The position numbers were made by a program, and so were the translations under genes. Source: Ferrovum myxofaciens (GTDB taxonomy: Bacteria; Pseudomonadota; Gammaproteobacteria; Burkholderiales; Ferrovaceae). From it: a stretch of DNA of 53,396 nucleotides. The stretch is taken from assembly GCF_000735045.1 (NCBI RefSeq), contig NZ_JPOQ01000032.1:1-53396 (forward strand). The letters are read 5' to 3'. This document shows, one piece after another, positions 26,262 to 35,611 of this stretch. The notes under the pieces were generated by a model. It was not told the origin of the DNA. It did no database searches and was given only the letters and a program-made list of their open reading frames with translations. Within the stretch, counting starts at the first letter, position 1. The number at the start of each line of letters is the position of its first letter.

Positions 26262-29200
26262 GCGTCTTATGATCAGTCATCGGGCTTTACTTTACCATTC
26301 CCGCCGCGCTCTGCTTTGGTTGACGGTGGGGGTAGTCCTGCTATGCCTGCTTGCCTGGGGGGGGATGCAGTGGATCGTGTTGCATGACGTGGGGCGTTTT
26401 CGGCCTCAAGCCATGGCCCTGCTCACCAATGCCACAGGAAATCGGGTGGAAGTGGGGCGGCTTTCCGCGGGGGCATTCCACTGGATGCCCACCTTGGTGC
26501 TGGATCGTGTCGTCGTGTTTACGCCGCAAAACCAGCCTGGGATCACCATCAAACGGGTGCAGGCGCGCATCAATGTGCTGGATTTCCTGCGCGGCCAGGT
26601 GAATTTCGATCACTTGCAAATCGAGGAACCCCACCTGACTTTACGCCGCAGCCCGGAGGGACAGATGTTTCTGTCGGGGATTCTTTTGCCCTCGCCCGGA
26701 CAAGGTCCCAGTCCCTTTCTCGAATGGTTGACACGGCAGGGGCAGATTCATGTCAGCGGCGGTGAACTGGTTTGGCAGGATGACCTTCGCCAAGCTCCCC
26801 CTCTGCGCCTGCAGAATATCCAGTTGGATTTGAGCAATGGCGGCGGCGTGCATCGCTGGGAAGTGACCGTGACGCCGCCCCACGACCTTGCCAGTCCGCT
26901 CCACATGGAGGGCCGGGTCCGTGGAATGGATCTGGGGCGTTGGTCGGATTGGCAGGGACGAGTACAACTGGATGCCGTCCGGGTGGACTGGGTTGCCCTC
27001 TTGCCTTGGGTGGAAGTATTGAACGGGGTTCAGCAGGCGCGGGGGGGGCTGCATGTGGTGGGCGAACTGACTCCGGCACACGGTTGGGATCTGCATTCCG
27101 ATCTGGATTTGCATCCCCTGGTCTGGCATATTCCGGGTGCGGAACAATCCCTTCTGGTCAATCGGTTACAGGGGGAACTGACGATGCGCTGGCAGGGTGG
27201 TGTGCGCGCCTGGGCGCTGCATCAAGTCCGGTTGAGTGGGCCCTCCTTCGTGCATTGGGTGCGTCCTCTGGAGGTGAGTTTTCATACGGAGGGCGAGAAC
27301 AATCAGATGGAGGCTTCCTGGGTGGATCTGGCGGTGCTGCACCCCTTTGTCAAGGTGTTGCCCCTCACCCCTCAGCAACAAAAAATCTGGCAAGATCTGT
27401 CCCCCAGCGGAGAGCTGGAAGGCCTTCGTCTCACTTGGAAAGAAGGCGGAGTCCTCTCCGATTCCCTGGGATTCCAGGGAACCTTGCATCACGTGTCGGT
27501 GCATGCCTGGCATGGCTTGCCTGCCCTGCAGGCCTTTTCCGGGCAGATAACCGGTGATGCGCGGGGCGGACAGGTCAAGGGAACGGGGTTGGGCGCTCAG
27601 TGGGACCTGCCTGATCTGTTCGTGGCCCCCCTCAAGGTGAATTCCTTTCGGGTGGATACCCAATGGCAGCGTCAGAAGGACCACCTGACCCTGACGATCC
27701 AGCAATTGCAGGTGAGCAATGATGATTTGGCCGGTGCGGTGGAAGGCAGTCTCGAAATGGGCCCTCAAGGGCCTGGGCAGGCTCATCTGAGCGGCAGTTT
27801 GACCCATGCGCGACCGGATGCGGTATGGCAGTATCTGCCGCGGATGATCCCCCCTCCGACGCGCCTCTGGCTTCATCAGGCGCTGCAGGGAGGTGAAGCC
27901 AATCCGGTGCGGTTTTCTGTGGCCGGTGATCTGTCCCGTTTCCCCTTCGTGGGGGATCAGGGCGGTACTTTTCGGGTGGACGCCCAACTTCATGACGTCA
28001 ACCTGCACTTCGATCCGGCTTGGCCGGCCCTCACCCATTTGGATGGAACGCTTCAGATCCGGGGGGGCGAATTGCTCGTGCTGACCCAGTCAGGGGAAGT
28101 GCTCGGCACGCACCTCGGTGCCGTACAGGCCCGTCTTCCCGATATGACGGCACAAAATTCCGGGTTGACGATTTCGGGTCAGGCGCAGGGACCGGTGTCC
28201 GCCGGTTTGACTTTTATCCAGCGCAGTCCTCTGAATGCCCTGCTCGACCGGGCTCTGGAGGGTTGGTCAGGAAAAGGGGAGGGGCACTTGATCCTGCAAC
28301 TGGAGATTCCCTTGGACCAGCCTGAAAAAACCAAGGTCCTGGGAGATTACGAATTTCTGGGAGCGGATCTGACGGAAGGGACGTTGGGTATCCCCCCCTT
28401 GACGAGAGTTAGAGGACATCTCCTTTTTACCGAAGGAGATCTGAATTCCCGGGATTTGACGGCTCGTGTTCTGGGGGGGGCTGCGGCGCTGGCGTTTCGT
28501 ACGGACAAGCGCGGGGTCCTGCATCTCAAAGCCAGTGGACAGGGCGACTGGTCTCGGTTACAGGCCGTGTATGACGAGCCCATTCTGAAAGATGTGACGG
28601 GGCAGGAACCCTGGCAGGGAGAGTTTGCCTTTGGTCATGGAGGGGTGGACGCACAACTTCAGACGCAGGGAAACTATCTGGGGGAACCCTTTGCTTTTCA
28701 ACTTTCCTCCAAACCCGATCAGGGGGTTGACCTGAAATTTGTAGGATCGACTTCTCGGAAAGCACTCCGGCGGCATTTCTCCCCATTCTGGACTCAGGGT
28801 CTGGAAGGGCCGGTGAATTGGGAAGGCCATGTGCGTCTGCACGACAAACATGTGCGTGCCGAGGTGCGGGGCGATGCCCTGTGGTTGGGGGGGCGCACCA
28901 CCTTTGTGGCGATCCGGGGCATTCATCATACCCTGCGGGCTTCCTTCGCCGGACATATCGAGGCGACTGCCCTGAAAAAATGGACGGCCCTGGCTCCACT
29001 GGAGGCCTTGCAAGGAAAAACCGACTGGTCGGGACGGCTGGAAAAGAAAGAAAACGAAGATCCTCAACTGTGGATCAATACCTCTTTGGAGGGGATGGCG
29101 CTGAATCTTCCACAACCGTTGCAGAAGGATGCGGCAACGGCTCGACCTCTGGAAATCCATGCCCAACTGTTTGGGGCGGGACGGGAAGTGGAGGGGCGTC

Positions 29201-30516
29201 TGGGGGACCAACTGGCTTTTCAGGCACTGTATCGTGCCACGAAAACAGAACCAGAAGCGGGAGAGACCTGGCAACTGGAGCGGGGACGGTTGTGGCTGGG
29301 AAAAGCGGGAACCCATCTTCCTCTGGACCCTGGTTTTTCCGTGGAGGGAGCCTGGCCCTTGCTGGATCTGGGAGCTTGGCAGCGTTATCTGGACCGTTGG
29401 AGCCAGAAAGCGGGGGCGGCTCCGATCAGCGAGAGCAAAGTGGGTCATGTCAATGTGACGTTTGGGACCGTGTCCTGGGCCGGACGACTCTGGCCGGACG
29501 TGGGCATCGACGCACGGGTCGAAGGAAAACAGTGGCTGATCCGGACCCGGGGGCGTAGTATAGCCGGGGATTTGATCAGGGTGCAGGGGGAACCGGGACG
29601 TTTGGAGGGACATTTGGTCCATCTCGTCATTCCAGCGAGTTCTCATCCTGATGCCCCCGCCGGGGCAGAAAATCATACTCCGGCGCTGGCCGCACAGATG
29701 CCCACCATGGACCTGCAGGTGGAGCATCTGACCCTGCCGGGAGGTTTGGAGGGGCATGCCCATCTGGTGGGCACTCAGGAGGGCGCTCAGGAGGGCGCAG
29801 GGGTCTGGCATCTGCAGACCTTGACGCTGGTTTCTCAGGAAACCCAGATACAGATGGAGGGGGTCTGGCAAGATCAGCCCAAGCCGCAAAACCACTACCA
29901 ATGGGACGTCAAAACAGAGGATTTGGGAAATTTTCTGACCGGATTGGGGTATCCCGGACTGGTGGCTCGTGGGAATGGTGAGGGACATGGGCATATCCAA
30001 TGGCCCGGCGCGCTGGAAGACTTCAGTTTGACGGGGGTATCGGGGCATGCGTCCCTGAATCTCAAAGACGGGCAATTCTCCAAAGTGCAAACGGGGGGGC
30101 TGGGTCGTCTGATCAGTTTGTTCAGCCTGCAAACCTTGCCACGCCGAATCACCCTGGATTTCAACGATGTCTTTTCGGCGGGGTTTGCCTTTGATCATCT
30201 GACCGCAGACCTCGCTCTGGACCATTCCCGGCTGGATACGCGAGATTTCGAAATGGCCGGGCCCGCAGCCCACGTCAAATTGTTTGGGAAGGTGGATCTG
30301 GCCAATGAAACCAGCGATCTGACTGCCCAGGTGGCTCCGTCGGTAGAGGACAGTGTGACTTTGGCTTCCACCGTGGTGGGGGGGCCGGTGGTGGGTGCGG
30401 CTTCCTGGGTGTTGCAAAAGATTCTGGGTAACCCCTTTGATCAGGCGTTAAGTTATGCCTACACGATTCAAGGACCTTGGGACGATCCTCGGATACAATC
30501 CGTGGGTCATCCTTAG
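26260..30516 (+). CDS. yhdP: AsmA-like phospholipid-transport protein YhdP (TIGR02099 family)
   Basis: A protein of about 1418 residues with one N-terminal membrane helix (WLTVGVVLLCLLAWGGMQWIV) and a huge periplasmic beta-rich region. The extreme C-terminus is the conserved AsmA_2 block: GFAFDHLTADLALDHSRLDT, then AAHVKLFGKVDLANETSDL and a TLASTVVGGPVVGAASWVLQ segment. YhdP, TamB and YdbH are thought to bridge inner and outer membranes and carry phospholipids. The length is close to the E. coli protein (about 1266) and the longer beta forms. The start could be 26260 or 26269; AGAGGG lies 11-12 bases before the first. It contains a G8 run (28473-28480) and a short in-frame tandem repeat (QEGA twice, near 29780-29800). 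It begins the conserved yhdP-nit-tldD-aroG set. Confidence 0.9.
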   Translation: MRLMISHRALLYHSRRALLWLTVGVVLLCLLAWGGMQWIVLHDVGRFRPQAMALLTNATGNRVEVGRLSAGAFHWMPTLVLDRVVVFTPQNQPGITIKRVQARINVLDFLRGQVNFDHLQIEEPHLTLRRSPEGQMFLSGILLPSPGQGPSPFLEWLTRQGQIHVSGGELVWQDDLRQAPPLRLQNIQLDLSNGGGVHRWEVTVTPPHDLASPLHMEGRVRGMDLGRWSDWQGRVQLDAVRVDWVALLPWVEVLNGVQQARGGLHVVGELTPAHGWDLHSDLDLHPLVWHIPGAEQSLLVNRLQGELTMRWQGGVRAWALHQVRLSGPSFVHWVRPLEVSFHTEGENNQMEASWVDLAVLHPFVKVLPLTPQQQKIWQDLSPSGELEGLRLTWKEGGVLSDSLGFQGTLHHVSVHAWHGLPALQAFSGQITGDARGGQVKGTGLGAQWDLPDLFVAPLKVNSFRVDTQWQRQKDHLTLTIQQLQVSNDDLAGAVEGSLEMGPQGPGQAHLSGSLTHARPDAVWQYLPRMIPPPTRLWLHQALQGGEANPVRFSVAGDLSRFPFVGDQGGTFRVDAQLHDVNLHFDPAWPALTHLDGTLQIRGGELLVLTQSGEVLGTHLGAVQARLPDMTAQNSGLTISGQAQGPVSAGLTFIQRSPLNALLDRALEGWSGKGEGHLILQLEIPLDQPEKTKVLGDYEFLGADLTEGTLGIPPLTRVRGHLLFTEGDLNSRDLTARVLGGAAALAFRTDKRGVLHLKASGQGDWSRLQAVYDEPILKDVTGQEPWQGEFAFGHGGVDAQLQTQGNYLGEPFAFQLSSKPDQGVDLKFVGSTSRKALRRHFSPFWTQGLEGPVNWEGHVRLHDKHVRAEVRGDALWLGGRTTFVAIRGIHHTLRASFAGHIEATALKKWTALAPLEALQGKTDWSGRLEKKENEDPQLWINTSLEGMALNLPQPLQKDAATARPLEIHAQLFGAGREVEGRLGDQLAFQALYRATKTEPEAGETWQLERGRLWLGKAGTHLPLDPGFSVEGAWPLLDLGAWQRYLDRWSQKAGAAPISESKVGHVNVTFGTVSWAGRLWPDVGIDARVEGKQWLIRTRGRSIAGDLIRVQGEPGRLEGHLVHLVIPASSHPDAPAGAENHTPALAAQMPTMDLQVEHLTLPGGLEGHAHLVGTQEGAQEGAGVWHLQTLTLVSQETQIQMEGVWQDQPKPQNHYQWDVKTEDLGNFLTGLGYPGLVARGNGEGHGHIQWPGALEDFSLTGVSGHASLNLKDGQFSKVQTGGLGRLISLFSLQTLPRRITLDFNDVFSAGFAFDHLTADLALDHSRLDTRDFEMAGPAAHVKLFGKVDLANETSDLTAQVAPSVEDSVTLASTVVGGPVVGAASWVLQKILGNPFDQALSYAYTIQGPWDDPRIQSVGHP

Positions 30517-30545
30517 AATGACATGTTTGTCCATAGGGAGAATGA

Positions 30546-31439
30546 ATGATGAAGCGGATTCTTGAGGTGGCGGGAGAGTCCATCGATTCCGGGTTTGGCA
30601 AAGCGCGTCCCCTGCCGGGCAGTTTTCGGGTGGCGGCGTTACAGATGGCTTCGGGGCCCCATCTTGATGCCAACCTGTGTGAGGCAGAGCGGCTGATCAA
30701 GATGGCGGCCGACGCTGGGGCCTCTCTGGTGGCTTTGCCCGAGTTTTTTGCCTTGATGGGGATGCGGGATTCGGACAAAATCGCCATTGCAGAACCCTTT
30801 GGGCGGGGATCGGTCCAGGAATTTTTGGCGCGCAGCGCACGGCGCTTCGGAGTCTGGCTTGTGGGTGGAACGGTTCCGCTCAAGGGGCATGACGACCGGC
30901 GCATCCGGAACAGTTGTCTGGTTTACGATACAGAGGGTCATTGTGTGGCACGCTACGACAAGATCCATTTGTTTGAGTTTCAACGGGCTCAGGAACGTTA
31001 TGACGAGGCGCAAACCATCGAGCCGGGCGACGAGGTGGTGACCTTTGAGTCTCCTTTTGGCAAGATCGGGTTATCGGTCTGCTACGATCTGCGTTTTCCG
31101 GAACTGTACCGCGCCATGGGTGAAGTGGACCTGATTTTCATTCCGTCGGCCTTCACGGAAACCACCGGACGGGCTCATTGGGAACCCCTGGTGCGGGCTC
31201 GTGCCATCGAGAATTTGGCCTACGTGGTGGCTCCGGCCCAGGGCGGCTACCATATGAACGGACGAGAAACCCATGGAGCCAGCATGATCGTCGATCCCTG
31301 GGGCGTGGTTCTGGATCAGTTGCCCCGGGGTTCGGGGGTGGTGATGGCAGGCGTCAATCCCGTCCATCAGGCGGATCTGCGCAGTCAGTTGCCTGCCTTG
31401 TCCCGACGCCGGATTCCCTGGGAAAAAGGATTGGTTTGA
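30546..31439 (+). CDS. Carbon-nitrogen hydrolase, Nit1/Nit2 type (deaminated glutathione amidase-like)
   Basis: A 297-residue nitrilase-superfamily amidase. The catalytic triad is visible: Glu 66 in VALPEFF, Lys 139 in RYDKIHLF and Cys 179 in SVCYDLRFPE. The sequence YDKIHLFEFQ and RFPELYRAMG follow the Nit group rather than true nitrilases; such enzymes repair deaminated glutathione. The first about 25 residues precede the usual domain start. ATG 30546 lies after an AGGGAGAA site; a neighbouring ATG 3 bases on is equally possible. It sits 29 bases after yhdP and 47 bases before tldD, a conserved neighbourhood. Confidence 0.88.
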   Translation: MMKRILEVAGESIDSGFGKARPLPGSFRVAALQMASGPHLDANLCEAERLIKMAADAGASLVALPEFFALMGMRDSDKIAIAEPFGRGSVQEFLARSARRFGVWLVGGTVPLKGHDDRRIRNSCLVYDTEGHCVARYDKIHLFEFQRAQERYDEAQTIEPGDEVVTFESPFGKIGLSVCYDLRFPELYRAMGEVDLIFIPSAFTETTGRAHWEPLVRARAIENLAYVVAPAQGGYHMNGRETHGASMIVDPWGVVLDQLPRGSGVVMAGVNPVHQADLRSQLPALSRRRIPWEKGLV

Positions 31440-31486
31440 TTTTATGGTGGCACCGCATTTCATCTCGTACAGGAATATTTAGGATT

Positions 31487-32932
31487 ATGTCCATGGACCC
31501 CATTTCCATTGCTAAAGCAACTTTGCTGGCACCGTTCGCCCTTGAAGAAGAAGATTTGTCCCGTACCCTGGGTTCGATGCTGACCCACGACGTGGATTAT
31601 GCCGATCTGTATTTTCAGTATTCCCGTTCTGAGGGCTGGAGTCTGGAGGAGGGCGCGGTCAAGTCGGGTTCCTTCCATATCGAGCAGGGGGTGGGCATTC
31701 GTGCCATCAGCGGAGAAAAGACCGCTTTTGCCTATTCCGATGACATTCACGGTGAAGCACTGCAACAGGCGGCTCGAGCCACGCGGGCCATCGGACGTTC
31801 CGGTCAGGAGGCAACCTGCCCCCTATTGCGGGCAAAACCACACCCGGCGGCACCCCTCTATGCCCCCCAGGATCCTTTGTCGACTTTGCCTGACGAAGCC
31901 AAGGTACGGCTTCTGGAGCGTTTGGAGGGGATGGCGCGCCGGATCGATCCCCGTGTTGTCCAGGTCATGGCTTCCCTGGCAGGGGAATACGAAGTGGTAT
32001 TGGTGGCGCGCAGTGATGGGGGATTCCAGGCTGACGTTCGTCCTCTGGTGCGGGTTTCCCTGCAGGTGATCGCCGAGCAAGGGGGGGTGCGTGAACAGGG
32101 ATCGGCGGGGGGAGGAGGGCGTTGTGGCTACGATTATTTCAGTGACACCCTTCTGGAAGGGTACGCCCATCAAGCCGTGCAGCAGGCTCTGCTCAATCTG
32201 GAAGCCCGCCCCGCGCCGGCGGGCACCATGACGGTGGTCCTGGGCTCGGGTTGGCCGGGAATTCTCCTGCATGAGGCCATTGGGCACGGATTGGAAGGGG
32301 ATTTCAACCGCAAGGGAACCTCGGCATTCAGTGGGCGAATCGGTCAACGGGTGGCAGCGGCAGGGGTGACGGTGGTGGATGACGGGACCTTGCCGGGGCG
32401 ACGGGGTTCCCTGCAGTGGGATGACGAAGGTCAGCCGGGACAATGTACCCCGTTGATCGAGGATGGGATATTGCGGGGGTATCTGCAAGATGGTTTGAAT
32501 GCCCGGTTGATGAAGATGGCGCCCACCGGAAACGGACGACGGGAGTCTTTTGCCCATCTGCCTCTGCCGCGCATGACCAATACCTATATGCGCAATGGAA
32601 ATCGTCCGCCCGAGGAGATCATTGCATCCATAGACCGGGGAATCTATGCGGTGAATTTTGGCGGTGGGCAAGTGGACATCACCAGTGGCAAATTTGTTTT
32701 TTCCATGTCCGAGGCCTGGTGGGTGGAAAACGGGAAATGCCTGTACCCGGTCAAGGGCGCAACCTTGATTGGAAATGGACCGGATGTGCTCACCCGGGTC
32801 TCCATGATTGGTCATGATCTGGCTCTGGATCCGGGGGTGGGGGTTTGTGGCAAAGAGGGACAGAGCGTTCCCGTGGGCGTTGGTCAACCGACCTTGCGCA
32901 TTGATGGTCTGACGGTGGGTGGGACGATCTGA
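31487..32932 (+). CDS. tldD: Metalloprotease subunit TldD
   Basis: A 481-residue protein of the TldD/PmbA family; with TldE/PmbA it forms a zinc-dependent protease acting on unfolded peptides and modified peptide antibiotics. The metal motif HEAIGHGLEGD starts at residue 262 (H-E-x-x-x-H), and the distal Cys-containing segment (PGVGVCGKEGQSVPVGVGQPT) supplies the third ligand region. The N-terminal ADLYFQYSRSEGWSLEEGAVK is typical. The partner gene (tldE/pmbA) is not in the window. ATG 31487 is listed; ATG 31493, two codons on, has better spacing from AGGA (31481-31484). Confidence 0.94.
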   Translation: MSMDPISIAKATLLAPFALEEEDLSRTLGSMLTHDVDYADLYFQYSRSEGWSLEEGAVKSGSFHIEQGVGIRAISGEKTAFAYSDDIHGEALQQAARATRAIGRSGQEATCPLLRAKPHPAAPLYAPQDPLSTLPDEAKVRLLERLEGMARRIDPRVVQVMASLAGEYEVVLVARSDGGFQADVRPLVRVSLQVIAEQGGVREQGSAGGGGRCGYDYFSDTLLEGYAHQAVQQALLNLEARPAPAGTMTVVLGSGWPGILLHEAIGHGLEGDFNRKGTSAFSGRIGQRVAAAGVTVVDDGTLPGRRGSLQWDDEGQPGQCTPLIEDGILRGYLQDGLNARLMKMAPTGNGRRESFAHLPLPRMTNTYMRNGNRPPEEIIASIDRGIYAVNFGGGQVDITSGKFVFSMSEAWWVENGKCLYPVKGATLIGNGPDVLTRVSMIGHDLALDPGVGVCGKEGQSVPVGVGQPTLRIDGLTVGGTI

Positions 32933-32980
32933 CCCCCCCTTTGGTAGAATGTTGCTTTTGGCCAGTCGGGAATTCGGGAA

Positions 32981-34060
32981 ATGAAGGATATTTTGCCAGA
33001 GAATGACGATGTAAGGGTTCAGGGCATCGAGGAATTGGTGACCCCGGATAAGGTGTTGCAGGAGACCCCCAGCACCACCGCTGCTGGCCAGCTGGTCTTC
33101 GATACCCGTCAGCAGATCCATTGCATTCTCCATGGGGTGGATGACCGCCTGCTGGTGATCGTGGGGCCCTGTTCAATTCATGATCCAAAGGCCGCACTGG
33201 AATATGCCCAGGGGTTGATCCCCCTGATTCAGCACTGGAAGCAGGAATTGCTCCTCGTGATGCGGGTGTATTTCGAGAAGCCGCGCACCACGGTGGGGTG
33301 GAAGGGGTTGATCAACGACCCCGCACTGGATGGCAGTTTCAAGATCAATGAAGGGTTGCGGGTGGCCCGTCGTCTGTTGTTGACCATCAATGAAATGGGG
33401 GTTCCCGCCGGAACTGAATTTCTGGATTTGATCACTCCGCAGTATCTGGCGGATTTGATCAGTTGGGGGGCCATCGGGGCGCGTACCACGGAAAGTCAGG
33501 TGCATCGTGAGCTGGCTTCGGGGTTGTCCTGTCCCGTGGGGTTCAAGAATGGAACCGATGGAAATCTGCGGATCGCAGTGGATGCCATTCGGGCGGCTCA
33601 GCAGCCCCATCATTTTCTGTCGGTGACCAAGGCGGGGCGTTCGGCCATTGTGGCGACGCGAGGAAACGAAGATTGTCACGTGATTCTGCGGGGCGGAAAA
33701 TTGCCCAATTATCAGGCACACCATGTGGAGGAGGCTGCCAGCCAGTTGGCTCAGGAAGGGTTGAGCGCGCGTATCATGATCGATCTCAGTCATGCCAACA
33801 GCGCCAAAAACCCGGAAAATCAGGTACAAGTGGGGCACGATGTGGCGCTGCAGTTGCGTCAGGGCGAACAACGCATCATGGGGGTCATGATCGAGAGTCA
33901 CTTGCGCGCAGGACGTCAGGATCTGATTCCGGGGAAACCGTTGACCTACGGTCAGAGTATTACCGATGGATGTTTGGCCATGCCACAAACCGCGCACATT
34001 CTGGAAGAACTGGGCATGGCCGTGCGGGCCCGGCGAGCCCGGGAAAACGAGGAGGAATGA
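32981..34060 (+). CDS. aroG: 3-deoxy-7-phosphoheptulonate synthase (DAHP synthase, class I)
   Basis: A 359-residue enzyme that condenses phosphoenolpyruvate and erythrose 4-phosphate, opening the shikimate pathway. The family motifs are in order: LLVIVGPCSIHDPKAALEYA, MRVYFEKPRTTVGWKG (PEP-binding), GTEFLDLITPQYLADLISWGAIGARTTESQ, GFKNGTDGN, and MIDLSHANSAKN. The N-terminal segment suits the feedback-regulated AroF/G/H group; which amino acid inhibits it is not evident. TAGAATG at 32945-32951 may be the -10 of its own promoter. The next gene starts 3 bases after its stop. Confidence 0.95.
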   Translation: MKDILPENDDVRVQGIEELVTPDKVLQETPSTTAAGQLVFDTRQQIHCILHGVDDRLLVIVGPCSIHDPKAALEYAQGLIPLIQHWKQELLLVMRVYFEKPRTTVGWKGLINDPALDGSFKINEGLRVARRLLLTINEMGVPAGTEFLDLITPQYLADLISWGAIGARTTESQVHRELASGLSCPVGFKNGTDGNLRIAVDAIRAAQQPHHFLSVTKAGRSAIVATRGNEDCHVILRGGKLPNYQAHHVEEAASQLAQEGLSARIMIDLSHANSAKNPENQVQVGHDVALQLRQGEQRIMGVMIESHLRAGRQDLIPGKPLTYGQSITDGCLAMPQTAHILEELGMAVRARRARENEEE

Positions 34061-34063
34061 ACG

Positions 34064-34639
34064 ATGGAAGATGAATTTCATGTTCATGGTGCCCATGAAC
34101 ACGAAGTGGAACATGCGGCCACCCATGGGCAGGGAGGAACGGTGGCGCTGGCCCAGCAGGTGGCAATTTTCACGGCGATTCTGGCGGCGATTGGTGCGGT
34201 GGTGAGTTATCTGGGCGGGAATACGCAGAATGAATCGCTCATGCACAAGAATGAAGCAGTACTCTACAAAGCCCATGCCAGTGACCAGTGGAGTTTCTAT
34301 CAGGCCAAAAGTACCAAGGCGCATCTGATGACTTTGGCGTCCCAACTGGCCCCGGAAGACAAGCGGCAGGGTTATGCCCAGGATTTGAAGCGTTATGAGA
34401 CGGAAAAGAAGGAGATCAAGGCACGGGCCGAGGCTTTTGAGGCACAATCTCGATACGAGAACGAGTTGGCCGACAAGTATTTTCATCCACACCATGCTCT
34501 GGCGCTGGCCATGACTTTCATACAAATTGCCATCGCCCTGGCCTCGGTGACTGCGCTGACGCAGCGGCGCTGGTTGCTCTGGCCCGCCGGTCTGGGCGCG
34601 TTGGTGGGCTGTGGGCTGGCAGTTTGGGCTTATCTCTAA
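34064..34639 (+). CDS. DUF4337 membrane protein
   Basis: A 191-residue protein with a His/Glu-rich N-terminus (HVHGAHEHEVEHAATHG), which could bind metal. It has one membrane helix at about residues 29-50 (VAIFTAILAAIGAVVSYLGG), a charged central helical region (TEKKEIKARAEAFEAQSRYE) and two C-terminal helices (about 148-165 and 170-190). The order helix, NEAVLYKAHASDQWSFYQAKSTK, helix matches DUF4337 proteins; their function is unknown. It lies between aroG and accA in one operon (3 and 9 bases). The His-rich start is the feature most likely to say something about function. Confidence 0.78.
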   Translation: MEDEFHVHGAHEHEVEHAATHGQGGTVALAQQVAIFTAILAAIGAVVSYLGGNTQNESLMHKNEAVLYKAHASDQWSFYQAKSTKAHLMTLASQLAPEDKRQGYAQDLKRYETEKKEIKARAEAFEAQSRYENELADKYFHPHHALALAMTFIQIAIALASVTALTQRRWLLWPAGLGALVGCGLAVWAYL

Positions 34640-34648
34640 GGACAGGTA

Positions 34649-35611
34649 ATGAAAACGGTATTTCTGGAATTTGAACAACCCATTGGAGAATTGGAAGCCA
34701 AAATCGAGGAACTGCGTTTCATGCAGGAAGATTCGGCGGTGGATATCTCCCAGGAAATCGAACGGTTGCAAAAAAAGAGTCAGACCCTGACCAAGGATAT
34801 CTATGCGGGCCTCAAGGCTTGGCAGGTGGCGCAGGTGGCCCGCCACAGTCAGCGCCCCTACACTCTGGATTACATTGAGGCGCTGTTTACGGGGTTCGAA
34901 GAGTTGCATGGCGACCGGAGTTTTTCCGATGATCCGGCCATCGTCTGTGGGGTGGCCCGTTTTGGTGAACGCCCTGTGGTAGTGATTGGTCATCAAAAGG
35001 GGCGCGATACCAAGGACCGCATCTACCGGAATTTTGGGCAGGCTCGCCCGGAGGGTTACCGGAAGGCACTGCGTTTGATGCGTCTGGCGGAGAAGTTCCA
35101 CTTGCCGATTTTTACCTTTATCGATACGCCCGGCGCTTATCCGGGGATTGGTGCCGAGGAACGGGGGCAGTCGGAGGCCATTGGGCGTAATTTGCTGGAA
35201 ATGGCGGCCCTGCAGACGCCGATCCTCTGTACGGTGATTGGGGAAGGAGGGTCGGGCGGTGCATTGGCGGTGGGGGTAGGGGATGCCACCCTGATGCTTC
35301 AGTACGGAATCTATTCGGTGATTTCTCCAGAGGGTTGTGCTGCCATCCTGTGGAAAACGCCGGAAAAAACCAGCGATGCAGCGGAAGCTCTGGGCATTAC
35401 TTCCGCCCGTCTAAAATCGCTGGGTCTGGTGGATAAAGTGGTGGCAGAACCGCTGGGGGGGGCGCACCGGGATCCCGTGACCATGATGCAGAACCTGCGT
35501 CGTGCCCTGCAGGATACCTTGAAGTCCCTGGATGCCTTGACCCTGGATGAATTGTTGGCGCGACGTTATGATCGTCTCATGGGGTATGGAAAGTTCAAGG
35601 AAAACCACTGA
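34649..35611 (+). CDS. accA: Acetyl-CoA carboxylase carboxyltransferase subunit alpha
   Basis: A 320-residue subunit that, with AccD, moves the carboxyl group from carboxybiotin to acetyl-CoA, making malonyl-CoA. The N-terminal helical part [19 protein letters not shown] is followed by [39 protein letters not shown] and [21 protein letters not shown] follow, and then [16 protein letters not shown], the oxyanion region of the crotonase-like fold. The length is normal. A G8 run lies at 35455-35462. Its 3' end overlaps tilS by 26 bases; accA-tilS is a common pairing. Confidence 0.97.
   Translation: MKTVFLEFEQPIGELEAKIEELRFMQEDSAVDISQEIERLQKKSQTLTKDIYAGLKAWQVAQVARHSQRPYTLDYIEALFTGFEELHGDRSFSDDPAIVCGVARFGERPVVVIGHQKGRDTKDRIYRNFGQARPEGYRKALRLMRLAEKFHLPIFTFIDTPGAYPGIGAEERGQSEAIGRNLLEMAALQTPILCTVIGEGGSGGALAVGVGDATLMLQYGIYSVISPEGCAAILWKTPEKTSDAAEALGITSARLKSLGLVDKVVAEPLGGAHRDPVTMMQNLRRALQDTLKSLDALTLDELLARRYDRLMGYGKFKENH

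Noticed and set aside
29775-29805. Short tandem repeat in yhdP
   Set aside because: Only two copies of a 12-base unit (QEGA twice) in frame; too small to be meaningful.
28558-30417. A 619-codon minus-strand frame opposite yhdP
   Set aside because: Antisense shadow of the AsmA-like gene; composition (Pro, Gln, His, Ser rich) is typical of reversed reading.
33173-35101. A 642-codon open frame on the minus strand opposite aroG, DUF4337 and accA
   Set aside because: It spans three real genes on the other strand and has no recognisable motif or ribosome binding site.
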